Source: Nitrospinota bacterium (lineage in GTDB: Bacteria; Nitrospinota_A; UBA7883). From it: DNA of 9,759 nt. The notes beneath the pieces were generated by a model, which made no database searches, had not been told where the DNA came from, and saw only the letters and a program-made list of their open reading frames with translations. The DNA lies in the NCBI GenBank assembly GCA_029880775.1, contig JAOUNV010000035.1, positions 1 through 9,759 on the forward strand, given 5' to 3'. Positions 7,029-9,759 of the stretch are shown here, piece by piece; the stretch's first letter is position 1; the number at the start of each line of letters is the position of its first letter. Both the position numbers and the translations under genes were made by a program.

Positions 7029-7379
7029 TCAGTTGAAGGCGTTGAGAGCCTCGTCCTCTGAGGAGTAAATGGGGATTTTCGAATCCAGCCTCGTGAAAAC
7101 GAAAAGCTCCCTCAAGTCCTCGGAGAGGTCGGTTATCTTCAGTTGGCCTTCATCTTCGGATATAATCTTGGCCGCCAGGATCAGCCGACCAAGCCCGGAG
7201 CTGTTGATGAAATTCACGTCCCTAAAGTTTAGCAGCACTTTCGGGGCGCCTTGTTCGATGGCCTGATCAATGGCGTTTTTGAATACATCGTAGTCTTCGT
7301 TTGTTTTTATGCTTCCACGAAGGTCAATTACCGTTATTTTATCCCGGTTTCTAAGAGTGGCTTCCAAAGTGGCTCCCAT
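7029..7379 (-). CDS. STAS-domain anti-sigma-factor antagonist (SpoIIAA/RsbV-like)
   Basis: 116 residues, a single STAS domain of the usual size. The core motif DVNFINSSGLGRLI (54-67) aligns with the SpoIIAA motif FMDSSGLG, placing the phosphorylatable serine at S60. In the known system the unphosphorylated protein binds the anti-sigma kinase and frees the sigma factor, and phosphorylation of this serine ends the interaction. The gene is downstream of, and on the same strand as, a response regulator with an RsbW-like domain, so the two probably form a signalling pair. The 96-base gap between them contains a promoter-like sequence, so it may also be expressed alone. The ATG has no obvious Shine-Dalgarno sequence. 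Whether the final target is a sigma factor or another protein is unknown. Confidence 0.9.
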   Translation of the reverse strand: MGATLEATLRNRDKITVIDLRGSIKTNEDYDVFKNAIDQAIEQGAPKVLLNFRDVNFINSSGLGRLILAAKIISEDEGQLKITDLSEDLRELFVFTRLDSKIPIYSSEDEALNAFN

Positions 7380-7385
7380 AACTAA

Positions 7386-7449
7386 CAGAGGTTAATATCA
7401 CCTTCCGTTTTGCATATATAATCAGAGGTCAATATATAAACAAAGGTTA
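7386..7449 (+). repeat. CAGAGGTYAATAT repeats upstream of the STAS gene
   Basis: CAGAGGTTAATAT (7386-7398) and CAGAGGTCAATAT (7423-7435) differ at one of thirteen positions. A shorter third copy, CAAAGGTTA, starts at 7441. The second copy overlaps the candidate -10 element of the STAS promoter and the third lies in its spacer. The arrangement suggests operator sites, which is inference. Confidence 0.45.
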
Positions 7450-7459
7450 CGTTAGGCAA
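7431..7459 (-). promoter_or_regulatory. Candidate promoter for the STAS gene
   Basis: Read on the minus strand, TTGCCT (7454-7459) and TATATT (7431-7436) are separated by 17 bases, a good spacing for sigma70-type promoters. The start codon at 7379 lies about 50 bases downstream. It would let the STAS protein be made independently of the response-regulator gene. Confidence 0.45.
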
Positions 7460-7475
7460 GACAATTTTTTCCGAG

Positions 7476-8342
7476 TCAATTAGTATGGGTGGATGCGCCG
7501 ACGGTTTGAGGGTCATAGGATATGACTACCCGGGCCTTGTGGCTTTCCGCCTCGAAGATGATGGAGTCGGCGAATTGTAGGATCATTCTCATGCCCGCCG
7601 GGGAGTCCTCGCTGTAGTCCATCTCGAAAAATCCCTTGGGCAGCCTGGCCTCCGTGAAAACCGGTTCGGGGCTTTGGATTTCCATCAACACTGAATTTCC
7701 GTCCAGAACCACCACCACTTTGGTCTCAACCTGGGGCGAGAGGCCCTTGCGCCATTTCATTTCGTTTACCAAAAGCTCGTCTAGCACAAAAGGTATCTTG
7801 ACGGCGAATACCGCGCTGGAATGCCCCATGAGCCGCGAAGTATGAGAGACCAGGGCGCAGGCGCTTTTGATCATTTCGATGTCGGGGGCCACGGAGATCT
7901 CTATCCTCTGGCGGACCTTGGAGGTGAGCTTTGGCGAGGGCGCAACGTTGGGGGAGGGAAGCCGCATACCCTTGCGGGCGACTTCCTGGATAGACTCCAC
8001 GTTAAACGGTTTGTTGATGAAGTAAAACGCGCCATGCTCCAGGGCGACGGCGGCCATCTCCTCTGTCCCATACCCGGAAATCACAGCGATCGGCAGGTCC
8101 GGGCTGATTTCCCGCACTTGCCGCATAAGATCCAGACCGTCCATCCCAGGCATTTTGACATCCGTGATAAGGAGGCTGCCGGGGTTATCCTGCAAAGCCA
8201 GAAGACCATCCAGCGCAGACCCGGCTGTGATGGTATCGTACCCCGCCGCGATTAACGCGCGGCGAATGAGATCCAGGATGTTGAATTCATCATCAACTAC
8301 CAGTACCTTTTTTCTTTCTGCTTCTGCGGTCGCGCTCAACAT
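7476..8342 (-). CDS. Response regulator fused to a degenerate RsbW-like ATPase domain
   Basis: 288 residues. The receiver domain (about 12-125) is complete: acidic pair D17/D18, phospho-acceptor D61 in LLITDVKMPGMDG, S89 in VISGYG, and K111 in NKPF. The C-terminal part (about 145-277) looks like the HATPase_c_2 fold of anti-sigma-factor serine kinases: an N-box-like LDELLVNEMKW (E189, N193) and a G2-like AGMRMILQFAD (249-259). The G1 box, normally D-x-G-x-G, reads SPEPV here (224-228), so the ATP-contacting aspartate and glycines are missing. It may sequester a partner without kinase activity, or the alignment may be misleading. I infer that receiver phosphorylation changes its binding to the STAS protein encoded next. 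The ATG has GGGTGA about five bases upstream. No DNA-binding domain is present. Confidence 0.85.
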   Translation of the reverse strand: MLSATAEAERKKVLVVDDEFNILDLIRRALIAAGYDTITAGSALDGLLALQDNPGSLLITDVKMPGMDGLDLMRQVREISPDLPIAVISGYGTEEMAAVALEHGAFYFINKPFNVESIQEVARKGMRLPSPNVAPSPKLTSKVRQRIEISVAPDIEMIKSACALVSHTSRLMGHSSAVFAVKIPFVLDELLVNEMKWRKGLSPQVETKVVVVLDGNSVLMEIQSPEPVFTEARLPKGFFEMDYSEDSPAGMRMILQFADSIIFEAESHKARVVISYDPQTVGASTHTN

Positions 8343-8385
8343 ATTTCACCCAACAAATCGTATCCCTAGCGGTAAACTGTATTTT

Positions 8386-8414
8386 ATTATAACATGATAT
8401 GGCATGACAGTCAT
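8386..8414 (-). promoter_or_regulatory. Candidate promoter of the response-regulator/STAS operon
   Basis: On the minus strand ATGACT (8409-8414, four of six matches to TTGACA) and a perfect TATAAT (8386-8391) are 17 bases apart. The response-regulator ATG at 8342 is about 45 bases downstream. This is the best sigma70-type promoter in the window. Confidence 0.55.
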
Positions 8415-8417
8415 GAT
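8393..8417. promoter_or_regulatory. Palindrome CATGACAGTCATG with flanking CATGAT, possible operator
   Basis: CATGAC-A-GTCATG (8403-8415) is a perfect inverted repeat covering the candidate -35 element. CATGAT occurs again at 8393-8398 and 8412-8417, so CATGAY appears three times at about one-helical-turn spacing. A dimeric regulator bound here would block or control the promoter; the regulator is unknown. Confidence 0.45.
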
Positions 8418-8540
8418 AAATAAACAGTTGCGAGTCAATGTTATTGAGGGTGTTAGCGTACTTGGGTCCACACTTTTCCGTAAATCAGGTGACCTTGGCA
8501 AAATCCTATATGCCACTGAAGTGTGGTGCCCCTTAAGGCG

Positions 8541-9759
8541 TCAAGCGCTGGAGAGGATGTGGCGTGTGACCTTGTCGAACATCGGTTTTTCGCAATTGAT
8601 CACTCCCCACCCGGCGCCCTGGATCACGCTGAGCATCCTGCATCCGCCGAAGCATTTGGTCAGGTATTCGCAAGGCTTTCCATCCTCGTAGCAATGCTCC
8701 TTCCACTGCGGCATGGCGATACGATAGTCATACTCCTGCATCAGCTTCTCCAGGCTACGGCCGTTGGACTGGAATTCCGGCACGGCCTCCAGCCCAGGGC
8801 AGATCGATGTGACCCCGGTGTAGTTGAGATACAATTGCTCAGTGGCGGTGAAGGTCTCGCAGGCCACTCGGGGGAATTTCTCCCTTTGGCGGAACCCGGC
8901 GTCGGCCACCATATCGTTGCAGGCGATCATCGTCTCTGTCAGCTTCGGGCCAAAGAAACGGACCATCTTCTTCTTCCCCTTGATAAGCGTCACCTCCGGT
9001 AGCTTGTTCATCAGAGGGCCGGGGGAGAAATCGACCAGCCTGTTGCGAAGCGGCGCCAGTTTTTTCACCAGCTTGGCGAAGGAGGCCTCGTCCCCTGGGC
9101 TCAAGTTGCTGTTGATAGACAGCTCCACACTCATTGGGATCAGCTTTATGTTCTCCATGATATCGGCCAGCGAGCCACTCCCGTTTTTATAGACGCGGGT
9201 TTTGTCGTGATCCGGGTCCAGGGTGATCTGCATTTTCGCAAGCCCCGCCTTCACGAACTTGTCTATCATCGGCTTGGTCAGCGCGGCGCCGTTGGTGATC
9301 ATGAATATCTCGAAAAACCGTCCCTGTTTTTCCGCCTCCTGGCGGACGATCTTTGCCACCTTCAGTATATAACCGGACACCAGGGAGGGCTCCCCGCCGC
9401 CGGTGAGCTTCAGCGTCCACATCTGGGCGGGGGAAGCGGAGTAGTATTTCACCAGCTTGGCGGCGATCTTCTCCGGGGGCATCCTCTTTTGGCCGCCCGG
9501 TTTTCGCACGTTTACATTGAAGCAGTATGTGCAGTCCAGCTGGCAGGAGTGGGTGGGGATAAAGACAGCCATCGCCTTGTTGGACGGGTATGAATGCATG
9601 ATGGCAAACAGCCGCTCCTCTATCATGGGGGTCACTTTCGCCGGATCCACGATCAACTTTTCGGCCAGCATAAAGTTTCTCGTCTGGCCGTTGACACCTG
9701 CGCCAAGAGGGGTTCCCACATCTTTTTTGCGGAGGCGGAAGGTCTTGTGAGTGTAACAA
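8541..9759 (-). CDS. Radical SAM/SPASM-domain protein, incomplete at the right edge
   Basis: The frame is open to the window edge, and the residues before the first in-frame GTG (9719) read as plausible protein (THKTFRLRKKD), so the true start probably lies outside. Counting from that GTG, 392 residues are seen. CQLDCTYC (C59, C63, C66) binds the SAM cluster, and TGGGEP (106-111), ITNG (141-144) and ITLDPDHDKTR (165-175) are typical core motifs. The C-terminal part has C287, C307, C343, C350, C356, C360 and C376 in a SPASM-like layout (CFGGC, then INCEKP) for auxiliary Fe-S clusters. Such proteins often modify ribosomal peptides or activate enzymes. The N-terminal segment before the core may be a peptide-recognition region, but I could not recognise the subfamily or find a precursor peptide. 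It is unlike the AhbD-type protein in the same window. Confidence 0.88.
   Translation of the reverse strand, partial: CYTHKTFRLRKKDVGTPLGAGVNGQTRNFMLAEKLIVDPAKVTPMIEERLFAIMHSYPSNKAMAVFIPTHSCQLDCTYCFNVNVRKPGGQKRMPPEKIAAKLVKYYSASPAQMWTLKLTGGGEPSLVSGYILKVAKIVRQEAEKQGRFFEIFMITNGAALTKPMIDKFVKAGLAKMQITLDPDHDKTRVYKNGSGSLADIMENIKLIPMSVELSINSNLSPGDEASFAKLVKKLAPLRNRLVDFSPGPLMNKLPEVTLIKGKKKMVRFFGPKLTETMIACNDMVADAGFRQREKFPRVACETFTATEQLYLNYTGVTSICPGLEAVPEFQSNGRSLEKLMQEYDYRIAMPQWKEHCYEDGKPCEYLTKCFGGCRMLSVIQGAGWGVINCEKPMFDKVTRHILSSA

Larger units (their letters stand above)
8343..8540. other. Intergenic region between the radical SAM gene and the response regulator
   Basis: The 198 bases contain the candidate promoter and CATGA-repeat palindrome of the response regulator near 8386-8417. 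The remainder, 8420-8540, shows only weak hairpin potential (for example GGCA and TGCC arms near 8496-8513) and no T run, so I call no terminator for the upstream radical SAM gene. Confidence 0.4.

Noticed and set aside
6511..7068. 185-codon plus-strand ORF spanning the start of mnmA and the following gap
   Set aside because: Most of it is antisense to mnmA, and it has no ribosome-binding site or recognisable domain.
8346..8414. 22-codon minus-strand ORF ending just before the response-regulator start, possible leader or precursor peptide
   Set aside because: It begins inside the predicted -35 element, so it would not be on the transcript, and it lacks a ribosome-binding site and precursor-like residues.
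8404..8691. 95-codon plus-strand ORF starting in the intergenic region
   Set aside because: There is no Shine-Dalgarno sequence, about half is antisense to the second radical SAM gene, and its start lies within the candidate promoter of the opposite strand.

Overview
The window looks like ordinary chromosome of a GC-rich, probably Gram-negative, uncultivated bacterium. It holds nine protein-coding regions; the outermost two run off the edges. I see no mobile element, CRISPR array, rRNA or tRNA. Housekeeping genes (mnmA, an inositol-monophosphatase family gene) sit among genes for stress sensing, signalling and radical-SAM chemistry. The pairing of PCP_red domains with a universal stress protein and an AhbD/NirJ-like radical SAM enzyme makes me think of Nitrospinota, Nitrospirota or Desulfobacterota-like lineages. 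That taxonomic guess is weak and rests on domain content only.

Layout. (1) 1-1372, minus strand: a membrane-anchored calcineurin-like metallophosphoesterase, joined by an ATGA overlap to an unidentified ORF that leaves the left edge. (2) 1373-1836: a 464-base AT-richer divergent intergenic region with a candidate sigma70-type promoter and several short direct repeats. (3) 1837-4951, plus strand: a two-gene operon, the centre of interest. The first gene is a tandem universal stress protein with a C-terminal PCP_red-like domain. One base later comes a radical SAM/SPASM protein of the AhbD/NirJ type with three more PCP_red-like domains. (4) 5021-6894, minus strand: mnmA and an inositol-monophosphatase family gene, translationally overlapped, convergent with region 3. 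(5) 7029-8342, minus strand: a response regulator fused to a degenerate RsbW-like ATPase domain, followed by a STAS anti-sigma-factor antagonist; together they look like a partner-switching module. Each gene has a plausible promoter and repeat or palindrome elements in front. (6) 8541-9759, minus strand: a second, unrelated radical SAM/SPASM protein, open to the right edge.

How the genes may work together. The stress-protein/radical-SAM pair shares an accessory domain otherwise known from the B subunit of dark-operative protochlorophyllide reductase. The radical SAM core resembles enzymes that modify heme and siroheme derivatives. I infer that the two proteins act on, or assemble around, a common tetrapyrrole or protein partner, with the stress protein giving nucleotide-dependent control. 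The response regulator and STAS protein probably relay a phosphorylation signal to an unseen sigma factor or other target. Nothing in the sequence links the two modules directly.
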